Assembly (NCBI RefSeq): GCF_034140825.1
Contig: NC_089040.1
Coordinates: 3,761,501 to 3,825,500, forward strand
From: Oryza sativa Japonica Group
Lineage: Eukaryota; Streptophyta; Magnoliopsida; Poales; Poaceae
DNA length: 64,000 nucleotides
Direction of reading: 5' to 3'
Made by a program: the position numbers and the translations under genes
Notes under the pieces: model-generated
What the model was told of the DNA's origin: nothing
The model's input: the letters and a program-made list of their open reading frames with translations, nothing else
Database searches by the model: none
Shown: positions 1 to 13,300 of the stretch, piece by piece
Layout of the letters: every line of letters begins with the position of its first letter
Numbering within the stretch: the stretch's first letter is position 1

Positions 1-428
1 TCAGCAATCTGGAAAATTGCGCATTTCTGCTTTTGTTCATAGCATATGAATGTTGTGTGCTTGCCTGACTAAATTATCAAAAGCATATTGTGATAGTGAG
101 ACTGGTTGGTTTTCTTATTTGTGATAGTTCGTTGTTTCTCTAGCTTGGCCATGGCCCATTTGTAATACAAAATCTTTTCAGACTCAAACAGATCGGACTA
201 CATTATCAAAATTAGGAGCTGCCAATTCGCATGAACCCCCAACATGACTAAATATACAGTTCTTATCACATCCTTCAGCTCTTGTAAAATCTACTAGTAG
301 ATTATTTGTAACAACATTGGTTTTACATGTTACAATTGTTGGCCCTCTAATCAATCGAATACTTCATGCATTCATGGTCAATAAAATGAAATTGTTACAC
401 AGTTATAACTTACATTCAGGAACCTATC
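1..428. other. 3' flank of FAN1, no gene seen
   Basis: AT-rich sequence downstream of the FAN1 stop codon, which lies at 429-431 on the minus strand. It probably holds the FAN1 3' UTR and terminator. I see no coding signal or repeat here. Confidence 0.5.
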
Positions 429-3400
429 CTATCTCCTCTTAGAAACTGGGCTTACCTTGCAAACTTCCACATCAAAACCAAAGTCCATGAGAACAAGTAT
501 CCAGGCACGCTGTTGCTCAGACAGCTGGTCCCTTGGCCCTTTGACCTCCACAAGTTTAGCTTCACCGCCTCCTCTTTCATCAAGGAAACGCCATAGCAGC
601 AGATCAGGCATTCCACTGGACCAGCTTCTGTAATCGAGGGCTAGATGCCGGAGCAGAGATGCCAAGCGATGGCCACCGGTGCATACGACGGCAGCTCGTA
701 GATCTGTCAAGGAATGCCGGTCCCAGTTAACACCCCTGCAGGATGTCCCCTGGTGTAGCTCCCAGGAGCTGATAAGAATCTCTTCAGCAATGCCATCTTG
801 AATCTTTTTCAGCTGGGACTCTATAAGGTCCTTTCTTGATCTGTAGAATTCATCAGTTTCCAGGTCCAGAGGGGCTGTCTGCAAGAGAATGTGCAAATCA
901 AGCTATGGATAAGTGTGTTGACATGTAATTTTCTCTTTAACCGAATAGAGGGTTATCATGAGCTCAATCTATTGACAGTGATTAACAGGAGCAATAGGAT
1001 GAATCCATTTTAAGAAAGGTATGGCCATTTTACAGAAAATACAGCATTCAGCATCGACTCAAACATGCCTTTAAAAAGCAGAATGGTTGTCAGCCATGTA
1101 TAGACATCAAGCACATGGCTAAGCACTATTGAAAACAGTGTGACAAAAAGTTGACGCGTAGTTCATCTACCTGAAATTTAGTCTGGAAAACATCTGGTAC
1201 GTCTGAAAATATTGCATCCCACATTAGAAGGCCAAAGATAGTCATCCAAATGCCACCTTCTGAATGGGTACCTCGCCAACCCCCTCCTTCATCTGCGTAA
1301 TATTGTAAAGCCAATTGTTCTACCCCACAAAGCTCACCATCGTATCCGTAAAATACATTCTTTGCACCTGTTTCACAATTTAACGGTCTTCCTTCTATAT
1401 TTACCTGTTATAATCAACAAAGTGCCACGAGTATATTTACTTATTTAGCAAGATTATACAACCTTGATGCAATAGATCAGAAGGAAAATTTCTAATGTCC
1501 ACAATGAGGAGCATCAGGTGATATGTACCTCTTTTATATTTGTCGTAACAGCATTGGCATAACTGGGAACTTTCCAGCGCCGTGGAGGTTTGCTTAAACG
1601 CACAACTCTCCTTTGCAGTGCAATCTTTGAACCAGCACGGACCCATGGATCAATTACCCCTGCTTCAGCTATTGACAGGCTCTCATTGGAACGATTCATG
1701 TGCTCCAAATCAACAGATAGTCTCAAAGCCCAATATCCTCGCTTTCTATCCGAAGCAACAGTACTGAGTAGTCTCTTTAGAACTCTTATTGCATCAGTAT
1801 ACCTGTAAAGTAAAATCCGCACGAAATGTGCAAATGAGTTAATTATGTTTACTATTTCATGTAAGGAAGAAACTAGTATGGCTAAAGCTTCAGGTCAACT
1901 AAATTTTACACAAACTTAGAAATTCCATATATCTGAACTTCTGAAGAGATTGCTTTGATTTTATCGATAATGTTTTCAAAATTATTCCTTACCTACGGTC
2001 TCGTTCATAAACAGATACACCTAACGTAAGTATCTTCGAATAGACCGAGGAAGCTGAAAAACGTGAGAAGAATGATGGGGGAGGTTCAGCCCTAGTTGCA
2101 TTTTCTTCTTTTGGTGCTGTGCTTAGTCGATTCTCAGATAACTCAATGCATCTTGTCACCATTTCCATGTTACTATTATCAAGAGATTGATCCATTACCT
2201 GTGCCACTTGAATAGCCTGAATGCAGTATAGATAGTAAATACAATCGCGAAGAGGCAAGTTATATTTTTGGGGTGGAAACAAAAGTAAGATGAAAATTTA
2301 ACCTCTTCATACTGTAGTAGATCACTTATTTCCTGAAAAACGCGGTGAGAAATGGTGCAGGCATAGACTGGAAACCTCACCAGACCAAGATCCACTAACA
2401 GAAAGAATGAGAGATCTTGATCACCATTTAGAAAAAAGAGTCTCTGCATAATTGAACACGATCATCATTACATGGAAAAAGTATCTATTTGGATGAAATA
2501 ATGATGTTGACAGCATAAACAGTAAACATAGATTTAAGTTTTGCAACTAAAAATAGTTAGCATTCACCTGGACACGCCACAGAAGTTCATCAGCCACATC
2601 AGAAGTTCTTATGCATGTTCCTGTCCACTTCAGAATTCGCTTTGGTAGAATTGTGCTGCATGTTCCAGGGGTGAATTTTCTTAAAAGGCCATGATATCCA
2701 CAAAGGCAACAAGCATAGAGCCTTTACCAGGTTCCATTACGATATAAATACAGAAGGGTGCTAAGAAGCTCATGTCGGCGTGTGCAGCTGACGTTATTCT
2801 GAAAGCAAAATAAAGTGGGGGAAATCCACTGAGTCAACCAGCTGGTGGACAGATACAAACTGAAAGGAGATGATACACAGGACAAAAGACTAATAGATAA
2901 CTTTATCATCCAATGGTGAACTAGAACGAGGACTCTGAACTTCAGAGTGAGCTGCACACCAGTGCTGTCCATCCATTCAGAGTATATGTTACTTCTCCAA
3001 TGCTTATCAAATTTTACGAAATCTTCCTCTCCATTAATTTGATCAAAACAAGATGTCTCTGCATATCTATTGCTGCACATTCCATGATAGCCCCTGTTAC
3101 AATCATCTTGTTCCAAGTCTGTATGTATATGCGTGCATGATTTTTTTTCTCTTCTAGGTTCAGTGCTGAACTACTGATTGTATTTAGTATATGTACTGTC
3201 ACATCCTATGTAACTCTCCCTAAATGGTAACATCATTTTGCAAGCTATCACTATAATGTTTGTGCTTTGTATTTTATCTAGCACATGCATCGCCATGTGT
3301 TATCAGATAAGTTTAATTGATACAAATATATATCAATAGCGACACTTGGCATTAATCAGTTGCAATACTTCTAGTAGTCTAATTAATCAACTTTGCAACT

Positions 3401-6400
3401 AAAAAACCCCCAAAGTTGTGCATTTTGAAAGTAGCCAGATATGAAGAAATTGTGATTTTGGGTTCTCTTAGAAAAAATGAACAACTGGTGATTCTCAAAG
3501 ACTCAAAGTCAAGATGCAAATATTTGGACAGCAGCGGCATCACACTAGTTATTACATCAAGCAGTTAACTGGCCAAAAAGGATAGTGTACCAGACACAAA
3601 CAAGCTTCACCAATCTTGAATATGACTATTTACTCAACATGCACAACATGCAAACATCAAACTTGTGCAATGCTGAGAAAAAAATATTAAGTACAAGATT
3701 TAAAACCTTTTGGAGCTCTTTTAGAATTTCTTTCATTTCAGGAACACTTAGCACGTCAATAACCTCCTTCAAATCATAGTTAGATAGATCATCCATGCAG
3801 GATATCATGTCAATATAACCTGCCACTATATAGGAAAGAGATCATGATTGAAGCAGCCAACATATGAATTAGTAAAAGTGAGCAGGTCCAGATTATTACA
3901 CTTAAGTTCCATGGCTGCCTGCCCCAGATCTGATATCTCACGATATGAGATACTGCTCATTCGAAACCATGGCCCTACAAGAAATTTTAGGTGTTTATAA
4001 GTATGTGAACTACCTAAGGAACACAGGCATTAAAAGTCTAGAGGCAATTGTGGATCATTACGAATTAAATGAGAAGATCAACAGATGCATCAATTTATAC
4101 AGAAATGTAGCAAACCCAAGGTAATTATTGTAGTATAGTAATACACAATATAAAATCCCTAGAACTCATAGATTAATCATGTAAGACTTAATCACTTTCA
4201 AGAGGTAAGAAAGCTGCGCAGAGAACATTTCAAAGTTAATGAGTGGATAGTCTAGGCAATCAAGTAGCACAGCTAGCCCCTTCTGAAAATAGTGCTCCCA
4301 AATTCATGCTGCACATCTGCTATTTATGTAAAAATAAATATGTAATCAAGAATGAAGTAAAATGAGCATCTCAGTTATTACTTGATGCCGATATAGCAAC
4401 CTTTTCGAGTGTAGATCCTAACAAAGAGCCTTTGTCCATCATCTGGTAACAACTGAAAAGAGTCTGTTGAGGATAAGAACAGAGTCCTCGATGAGTACTT
4501 TCTAATTCACAAATATAAGATATATATAGTGGGGAGGAAATAAGAAACAACCTAAAAATGACTTTTCCTTGTCACTAAAAAGGTGTGAATGGTTTGCCAT
4601 CACATCTGTTATCATCGAACTAAAATTTGTCTGGTATCTCGTACTGCTAGGTTGCAGCAAATTTCCATTTCCAACAGCACATATGAAATTTTCCCATAAG
4701 AACTGTGGATGCTTCAGATCATCATATGTCTCATTTTCATCTGTATATTTCTGGCACTTAAGCTGGATGGGAACATGATCAAGTTGTTGTTCAGGCACGC
4801 CAACCACACATCCCTAACAAAAAAAGAATAATTAGAAGTTGAATGGTTATTAACTTGGTAGTACAGAGTCACAGAAAAAGAAACATTACATCCTTCCTAA
4901 AGTAAATAAAGTGAATAGTTATTTCCACCAAAATTAATACAACTGATAAAGTGACCACCAAATAATTTCAAGAAGAAATAGAAATGCGGGGGTTAGGTGA
5001 AATAACATCGTCCCAACGCTCCGACTGGAATGAGTCGCTTAAAGAGAAGGACAAGCTAGAGAGCATGACAGTAGCATATAAAGTAATATCTGATTATGAA
5101 GCTGTCATATCTAATGCATGCATTAACATCAGGGACCATTAGCGAAGATGGCATGGGGTGAGATACTGAGATTTCAAAGATAATCTAATGCACAGGTCAA
5201 TGTTGGTTCCCTTACCACCTATAGGATAGTTAAAGTAGAACTTGAAGGGAAACATAGCAATAGCTGCAGTTTCATCAGTGTAATGCATTCTACATAAATA
5301 CAACACTTATATCCAACAGAATATGTTAATTCAACAAGGTAACCTAATGACAGCGGTTCTGCTGCGATATACAAAGAAGTAAGCTCACCTCGCATTCAAT
5401 GTAGTGTCTGTCCAGTAGAGGAGCCAAAACTTTAGCCAGCTCTCGAGGTAAGTATCCAAGCATCTGTTCACATTCATAGCCTGCATAAAGCACCTATGCA
5501 TGGTGTTAAGAAAAAAATGTCCACAGAAGAGGCATATCACAGGAATTTATTTAGACAAAATGGAAAACCTTGATAGCGTCAGGGTCCTTTGCATTCTGAG
5601 GATCTCGGAGAAGAGTAATGCTCGCACCTTCTTGCAATTCTATGTTTTCATGGAACCTCCTGCCCACTATGACAGTGTCAACTACTACCGAATTGCTAGA
5701 ATCTGTCACTGAAAGCAAACCAATAGTACTCGAAGTTGCATCAGTTGAAGGCATGTGGGACAAGCACTTCTTGACTACACCATTGTTTGCAGTATTTTCT
5801 GTATATGGTAATAATACATTGGGTGGTAGACAGGTATCACATGTCTCCGAGATGTCAGGAGAGCCATGCAGGCAGCCAGGTGATGAAGCATTAGCACTTC
5901 CCTTTGAATTGACCTTGTCATTATTCAACGAGAAGAAAGCTCCATCGCTAGATACATTTCCATCGGTCGGTTCCATATGCTCTGCCTCATCACTGGTGTT
6001 CAAATTGTTCAAAGCGTAATCATCTGTGGCTTTTCTACTGAAACTGAAATCAAGAAGGGTGCTCTGAGTTAACTTCCGTTTTGTTCCTCTTGTAAGGCAT
6101 ATATCTGCATAGTTAAATGTCAGAATGAGAGAGTAAAGCTTTAGAATACTAGCAAGCAACCAACACAATAGTTAACTTGGGAAAAAAATAAGTTCTACAC
6201 AATGAGCACAAACACATATATTTGACTTAAAGAATCAACCAAGAGATGACAATGCAGCATGAGAGTGACAAATTACAACGGCGCGAGCAGCCTAGAAAAC
6301 ATGAATATGCCAATTTGTAGCTTGTCATGCCAATTTGTAGCTAATCGCAGAAAGCTGGCTGCTTAGGCCTTTGGGTGGTATAATCAGAGCAACGTTTAGC

Positions 6401-6899
6401 CAGCTCGGGATGGAACTAGGCTACTGGCAGAATTTCCGACCAAACACGCGCGGCACAGCCAGCTTTCCCAATCACTCTCCTCTCCACCGTAGCAACACAG
6501 GGGAACACCCAACATCCCGCGGATTCACGGATTCGAGTACGAACCGAGGTGCGTGTTGACGCAGTAATCCGTGCCGCGGATGGACTCGCCGCAGACGGGG
6601 CACGCCACCCACCCCGCCGCGCCGGCGGCGTCGCCCCCTCCCGACGAAGAACCACCCGCCGCGGCTTCCCTCTCCGCATCGGCCGCATCATCCTGGAGAA
6701 CACAGAAGGAGCCGGAGCAGAAGCGGTGAGAACGGTGGAACCGGCGATGCCGCGGGTGGGTGAGTTCGCCGCGCCGCGCGAGGTTTGACCAAACCTGAAG
6801 GGAGCGGGAGGGGGGCACGGCGAGGGCGAGGGCGGCGGGGAGAGGGGAGCGGCGGCGCCGCCCGATGAGGCGGACAAGGCTCTCCCGCCCGGTCAGCAT
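429..6899 (-). CDS. FAN1: Fanconi-associated nuclease 1 homolog (FAN1), 15 exons
   Basis: Structure-specific nuclease of the FAN1 family, which acts in the nucleus in interstrand-crosslink repair. Exons read from GT-AG sites, in gene order: 6795-6899, 6545-6692, 5569-6104, 5389-5493, 4552-4813, 4401-4463, 3900-3974, 3707-3825, 2728-2798, 2568-2655, 2303-2443, 1993-2216, 1529-1802, 1171-1404, 429-878. Phases agree throughout and give 964 residues. A UBZ4-type zinc finger is visible (Cys66, Cys69, His83, Cys87), then a HIRAN domain from about residue 222, a SAP-like helical stretch near 432-470, and the C-terminal VRR-NUC domain. Its nuclease motif is GMPD (904-907) followed by EVK (926-928). 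The start is the first ATG in the GC-rich 5' exon. Catalytic residues look complete. The exon 5/6 junction near 4463 was chosen for phase and conserved sequence and is the least certain one. The product matches the rice FAN1 homolog from memory. Confidence 0.97.
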
Positions 6900-8149
6900 G
6901 GCCTCCTTCGCCGCCGCCGCGGGGGAGACGAGGTGGCGGCGCGGCGAGCCCGGGAAGGAATGGAAGTGGTCGAGAGAGCCGCGGCGCGCGGTTTTTTTTC
7001 TTTTTTTTTTTTTTTTTTGGAATTGCTATAAAACTTCTGCAAGTTTTTTTTCTAATAAAACTTTTAAATTTATGATTATCGAATTATCTCGAGATATGTA
7101 CATGAAATTAAAATACTAGAAAAAATTTTCGCACAAATCATGTGTAAGATATCGGTGCTAACCAACCAATCCATAGTTGATATATCGTATTTATGGTGTA
7201 ATTATAAGGGCATCCACAATGTATCATATGAATGAGCTATAAAACTTTATGACTAGCCATATATATTGCAGCACTAGCCATAAGACATTAAATGCTAAAA
7301 CTAGCCATAGACTTATGGTTCAACCTTAAGAAATAAAATAATGAGAAAAACACACCTGCAATGCAGTTATAATATAGTTATTGGGTAATTACAGTATAAT
7401 TATATTTTAATCATAATTAATTATATTATGAGTGTATTTCAAATATAATTACATTTAATTATAATATGTATGACAGTTTTATAAACCTACCGCAGTTTTT
7501 AAATTATTTTTATTTGGAATTCTGTTTTTCGCGGGGTAGGGTGGTTTTGGTACATGGAGGGGTGCACCGTGGCAGAGATTGTTACGAAAGATTGCAGGTT
7601 TCGTGCACGTTGTTTTTGACTTTGAGCCAGCTATGAGCTAACCCTTGTCCTTCAGAGGGAAAAGAGAGATCATCAGTACTGAAGCTTGTACGATACCACA
7701 CAACTTTCTTGTGTACATTGAAATTTATGCTATGGTATTTGTATATAGTTTTCTTGTTGAAATGGTTTGTCTTAGAGATTTTACAAGGACCACATTTTTT
7801 ATCATCAAAAGAATTTTTGTAGTTAAATATATCAAATAAATATTTGTGTATACCATCCACTATGCTTTGGAGTTTAGTATGTCATATTGTCACGAACAAT
7901 ATAAATCCAGATTTATTTGTGTTTCACATTTAGGGTTCAGCATTTAACTTGGACATTGAAACTACATGTTACGAAAAAAATATATATAGATAAATATAGT
8001 ATGGATTTGTTGTGACATATATGGGTGAGCGATTGTTTGACTTGGCTATATCAATTTGCATATGTGAAGGTTTAACATGCGAAAAAAGTTTATAAAAATA
8101 TAAACAATATAAAGTGTTGTCTTAACTGAGAAATCTGATTTTATCCCCG
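6900..8149. other. Upstream spacer of FAN1
   Basis: About 80 bases of GC-rich sequence next to the FAN1 start, then a T-rich run near 6990-7020 and AT-rich sequence. A minus-strand promoter for FAN1 should lie in the first few hundred bases, but no clear TATA box was seen. The many short ORFs look like chance. Confidence 0.4.
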
Positions 8150-8283
8150 TTACTTAAAAGCGCATACATCTATCCATTCTCCTCCCCTATATTACAGTCA
8201 CACGAACAATGCTCCTTCTAAAGAAAAACAGAAAAATCGTTTCCCTTAGAAACAACGTGCTCTAAAAAAGCTCTACATGCAAC
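8150..8283 (+). repeat. Left arm of a TIR element split by the retrotransposon
   Basis: This stretch is an imperfect inverted copy of 33602-33733 on the far side of the LTR element. The shared words include gcgcatNcatctatccatt, aatgctcc, ctaaagaaa and caacgtgc in the same order. Before the retrotransposon landed at the TAGTG target, the two arms would have been roughly 0.7 kb apart, as in a TIR element. The outer boundary and the family are not resolved. Confidence 0.7.
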
Positions 8284-8485
8284 CGTTAACTCATAGAAAA
8301 CTAAACCATTGATCAATTTCCATCATATTACAACACACGTTCAAGGAGTCTTTAGTAATAAGAAGAGCACAAAACATTTTACTACAAGAAACTTAATGAA
8401 GAAAATGCAAGAGCTATATATCGTGAATAAGACCATCAATAACACATGAAATTTGCCCCTTTCAACCAAAACCTTTCTTTCTTTA

Positions 8486-8591
<106 letters not shown>

Positions 8592-8645
8592 TATTTTGCT
8601 TCACACCTAAAATAAAAGCTACACAATATTATCTCACTTATAGTG

Positions 8646-9731
8646 TGACGGAGCTCGTGGCCCCTCACCGGGAGGCCGCACAGGCCCCCCTTTGCCGGTT
8701 CGGCCGGGGGCTCAGGGTGAGATCTCAAGCTCTCTCGGTACGTGGAAAGATCGCCACCTCTCAAGAACGCGAGACACGGGCGATGTATACAGGTTCGGGC
8801 CGCTGAGAAGCGTAATACCCTACTCCTGTGTTTTTGGTGGATCTGTGTATGAAGGAGCTACAAAGTGCGAGCCGACCTCTCCTTTGTTCTAAACTCTGAA
8901 TCTTCAGAGAATCAACCCCCCACCACCTATGGCAAGGTCCTCCTTTTATACTTCAAGGGGATACCACATGCACCCCTCCCTTTCCAAACTGGACTTTTCT
9001 TCTTTTCATAAATGGACGGAGATTTGCACGGTCGTCCTCCGAACATCCTTCTGATGGGACGGCACATACCTACCTCCACTTCTGACTGAGGCGGGCACGT
9101 TGCGGGAAGGCGGCTGTGTACTGACGGCATGAGCAGTGTCAGACCGGTCACAAATCGGTCATTCTTGTCCACCACACGCCGGCTCAGCAACGTGCATGTT
9201 TGCCCTTTTTCAAACAACATCTTGCTTGTAATGGTTAGGATGAAGCCTGGCATATATCGATCGGGGCTAACGTGTCATCTCTGGGACGTAACACGCTAGC
9301 TCCAGCCGGGGACGAGTGCCTAGGAGCTCTCGTCTAGACAGGATGGGGCGAAGCATGCGTCTGACCGCCTGTCGCCACCTAACCCGCGATTTGACCGGTC
9401 TGTGACTGGTCACAGACCGGATAATCGAGTGCACTGCACTGCATTTCGTGCGGCGTGACACGCTTAGCCGTGGTGCAATAAATGCGGTTAGGTGAGCCCC
9501 GCTGTGCTCACCTAACCCATACACGTGGAGTAAAAAACGCGAGGGGTCGGGGCGCCTCAGCCCTCGGGGGCGAGGCTGGAGTGGCCCGACCCCCCCCCCC
9601 TCGGGAAGACCAAGAGGTGGGCGCACACATCACCCTCGGGCCCGACGTCCCCCGAGGGTGCCAGGCCACGTGGGCGATTGTGTCTGCCTCAAGCCTCGAG
9701 TCATGATACTCCCGGTCCCATGTCACCGACA
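8646..9731 (-). repeat. 3' LTR of the outer gypsy element
   Basis: 1,086-bp direct copy of 32149-33238. It runs from TGACGG to CCGACA when read on the plus strand. A minus-strand TATA-like box (TATAAAAGGA) lies at 8941-8950. A near-perfect palindrome sits at 9395-9420, with 12-bp arms and a 2-nt spacer. The run of C near 9600 is four bases shorter than in the other LTR. Confidence 0.95.
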
Positions 9732-9742
9732 GTAGCCCCCGG
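9732..9742 (-). other. Polypurine tract next to the 3' LTR
   Basis: On the minus strand this reads CCGGGGGCTAC immediately before the LTR, the expected place for the plus-strand primer of an LTR element. The same 11 bases recur at 14198-14208. Confidence 0.7.
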
Positions 9743-10169
9743 CGTTACGCCTGGGCGATCGTCCTTCTTATGGGGAGCGGCCGGGCGTGACGCCATTCCT
9801 AAAGCCTGGTGACAGGTGGGACCGGTCTCCATGGTTGGGCAAAAACCCAACGGTCTCAAACCATGCACACCAGTAATGGTAATTTGGCTGTCAATAATGG
9901 GCGGTCTCTTCAAGACTGCCACATCAACTGAGTGGCGCACGAATCTGGGCGAGCTGATTTGCCTCGCCTGGAGATACGGTAATGTCGCTTCGGTCGGCGA
10001 GCGTAATTAACGCGCGCACGATACGATCTATCTCGACTGCCGCAACCGCATATCCATCTCACGCGCCATAGGCGGGCGAATGGGATTAGTGGAAGCGTGG
10101 GCGCGAGAAACGAGGGGGCGAAATAATGGGCGCGAGAAACGAGGAGCCGGGCGCAGCGTTTGGCAAGGG

Positions 10170-10177
10170 TATAAAAG
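10170..10177 (+). promoter_or_regulatory. TATA box upstream of the antisense ORF
   Basis: TATAAAAG on the plus strand, 143 bases before the preferred ATG at 10313. The position suits an independent promoter that drives the antisense ORF from inside the element. Transcription is inferred, not shown. Confidence 0.6.
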
Positions 10178-10312
10178 CACTGAGGATGGGATTTGTCTCT
10201 TTCCTTTCGCCATCATTTCCCTTGCCTTCGCCGCTTGCGTCCTAACTCCTTCTTCCCTGCGCCCTTCTTTCGCCGCACGCGCTCGCTCTTCATCTTCTCT
10301 TCGTCCGGCGCC

Positions 10313-13300
10313 ATGGCACGGGGCTCCGCACTGCTTGATGGTAGCGTGCTGCCGCCTTCTCGCATTGTGAGCGAGAAGCAGGCTGGGTTGCCGCGCCGCT
10401 TCATGCCGGAATCCGCCTCCGGCCGTGAGATAGTAATGCTGGGTGAGGGACGCCCGGCGCCAGACTACCCGGGGCGGTCCGTCTTCTTTCTCCCCTTCGC
10501 AATGGCGGGGCTGGTTCCGCCATTTTCTTCTTTCTTCATGGATGTCCTGGAGTTCTGCGATCTCCAGATGGCGCACCTTACCCCCAACGCAGTGATGACA
10601 TTGGGCATCTTCGCACACCTGTGCGAGATGTTCATTGGGGTGCGCCCATCTCTCCGGCTGTTCCGGTGGTTCTTTACCGTGCAGTCGGTATCGCCACCGT
10701 CGGTGGTCGGCGGCTGCTATTTCCTGCCGCGGGGGCCGGTGTTGAACCGCTACATCCCCTGCGTCCTCCGTAAAAAGTGGGATGACTGGAAGAGCGACTG
10801 GTTCTACACCCCCCTCGCCGACGAAGCGCGCCTCCGACTTCCAAGTCAGCCCCCGGCGCAGGCCTCCAGCTGGCGGGCGCCGGTAGATCTGGGGGATGGC
10901 TATGACGCCGTCCTTGACCGCCTCGCGGGCCTGCGATCCCAGGGGCTCACCGGGGCCATGGTGTACGGCGACTACCTCCGTCGTCGGATTGCGCCGCTCC
11001 AGCGGCGCGCTCGGGCCGCCTGGGAGTACACCGGGTCCGAAGACTACATGCGGACTCACCAGGGAGCCAGATGGGATTGGGCCCCCGAGGACTTCAAGAT
11101 ACTGGTCCAACGGGTGCTAAATCTCAACTCCGTGGAGGCGTCCCTTATCCCCCACGGTATCCTCCCCCTCTGCAGCGACCCAGATCGCACCTCCATCTTG
11201 ACCATTATGACGGCGGTCGGGGCCTCAGAGGAGCAGGCTCCTAAGGGCCATGACGGCGCAGGTGGAAGCCGCCGGGGGGATCAATCTACCCCCGGAGGGG
11301 GTCGTGCTTCTGGGCCCCGCGTTGGGGGCTCGGGGAGCAACCGCCCTACCGACGCCCGGGGGAAGAGGAAATTGGGAGGAACACCTCCCCCATCTCCTCC
11401 CCGAGGGGGCGGGGCGGTGCGTGCCAGCAGCAGGCGCCCGGAGGGGGCCGCGCCAACATCGCAGCCCGAGGGGGAGCGCAAGAAGAAGCGGCTGCGCAAG
11501 ATGGGGGAGACAGAACCATCCCGGGGAAACCTAATTTCCCCTCCAAGGTGGTCATTTAACCGACCCCCTCGCAGGTTCGTCCCACGCTCATTGCGACCGT
11601 CTTTTCTTCTATCCCAAAAGCAAGTTTTCTCTTACCCATCTTGTTTGCCTTCTGGTTTTTCTTTCTGCTTCAGTGATATCCCATCGCGTTCCTCCCACCA
11701 TCCCAAGTCCGGCCAGTCCGAGGCCGAAGATCCGGCGGCTACAGAGGCACGGAGGCGGGAATCTGACCGGCGGGAGGCCGCAGACCGCCTACGGGAAGCT
11801 GAAGAGGCCGCCCGGGAAGCCGCCCGGGCCCGCCAGGCTAAGGATACCGCTCGGGAGGAGGCCGCCCGGGCCCGCCAAGCCGAGGAAGCCGCTCGGGAGG
11901 AGGCCGCCCGGGTTCGCCTGGCCGAAGAAGCCGCTCGGGAGGAGGCCGCCCGGGCCCGCCAAGCCGAGGAAGCCGCTCGGGAGGAGGCCGCCCGGGAGGA
12001 GGCCGCCCGGGAAGCCGCCCGGGAGGAGGCCGCCCGGGTTCGCCGGGCTGAGGCGATGGCGGCTTCCGAGGCAGTTCACGATGAGGCCGTGGACGCCTCG
12101 CTTGGGCCCACCCCTTCGGGCGACGCCCAAGACCAAACAGGTCCGGGGGTGGCCCGCGATGAAGCCGGCGCGTCCATGGGCGGGTTGAGCCACGCGGCGT
12201 CTTCTTCAAGGCAGCTCTTCCCCACGCCTTCCGCCGCCCCGCTGAGCGCAGAGCCCCTTCTGCAGGCCTTAGCCGCCGCCAATACCGCGGTGTTGGACGG
12301 GCTCAATGCCCAGGTGGTGGCCCTGCAGGCGGAGCGCGCGGAGCTCGACGCCGCATGGGCGCGTGTCGAGGAGGGGCGGCGCTCGGTGGAGGCCATGGTA
12401 GAAGCGGGCCGCAAGGCACACCGCCGGCACGTCTCAGATCTTGAGACCCGCAAGACGGCACTGGCGGAGATCGCCCGAGAGGTGGAGGAGGAGCGGGGGG
12501 CTGCCCTCATCGCCACCTCTGTGATGATCGAGGCGCAGGACTCCCTCCTCCTTCAGCACGGGAACTGGGAGGCGGAGCTGAAGAAAAAGCTCGACGCCGC
12601 CCAGGGGGTTCTTGATGCCGCCGCTGCCCGAGAGCAGCGAGCGACGGAGACCGAAGCGGCGCTCCGGCGGCGCGAAGAGGTCCTCGAGGCGCGCGCCATG
12701 GCGCTGGAGGAGCGCGCCTGCGTCGCGGAGAAAGTCCTGGCGGACCGCGAGACCGCCGTCACCTCCCGGGAGGCAACGCTGGCGGCGCACGAGTCTGCCT
12801 GCGCCGAAGAGGAGTCCGCACTCCGCCTCCGCGAAGACGCGCTTGCCGAGCGGGAGCGAGCTCTCGAAGAGGCCGAGGCCGAAGCGCAACGGTTGGCGGA
12901 CTCCCTGTCCCTCCGTGAGGCGGCGCTGACGGAACAGGCGCGCCGTAATCTAGAATGTGTCCGCGCCGAGAGGGCCGCACTGGACCAGCGGGCCGCTGAC
13001 CTCGAGGCGCGGGAGAAGGAGGTGGACGCGAGGGCGCGCAGCGGCGGGGTGGCCGCAGGCGAAAGCGAGTTAACTGCCCGCCTCGCAGCTGCCGAACACA
13101 CCATCGCCGATCTGCAGGGCGCGCTGGACTCGTCCGCCGGGGAGGCCGAGGCCCTCCGCCTGGCAAGCGAGGTAGGGCCCGGCATGCTTCGGGACGCCGT
13201 CTCCCGTCTAGACCGCGCCGGTCGGCAGGCGGGCCTCTGGGGCAGGCGGACTGCGAAGTACGCCGCCAACCAGGGGGGCCTCGCCCAGCGCCTTTCGGAG

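Noticed and set aside
7204-7500. Possible MITE beginning gggcatccacaatg
   Set aside because: That end type is common in rice, but I found no matching inverted end or target duplication nearby.
10028-11110. A 360-codon minus-strand frame
   Set aside because: It is a shadow of the antisense ORF on the other strand; it has no recognisable domain.
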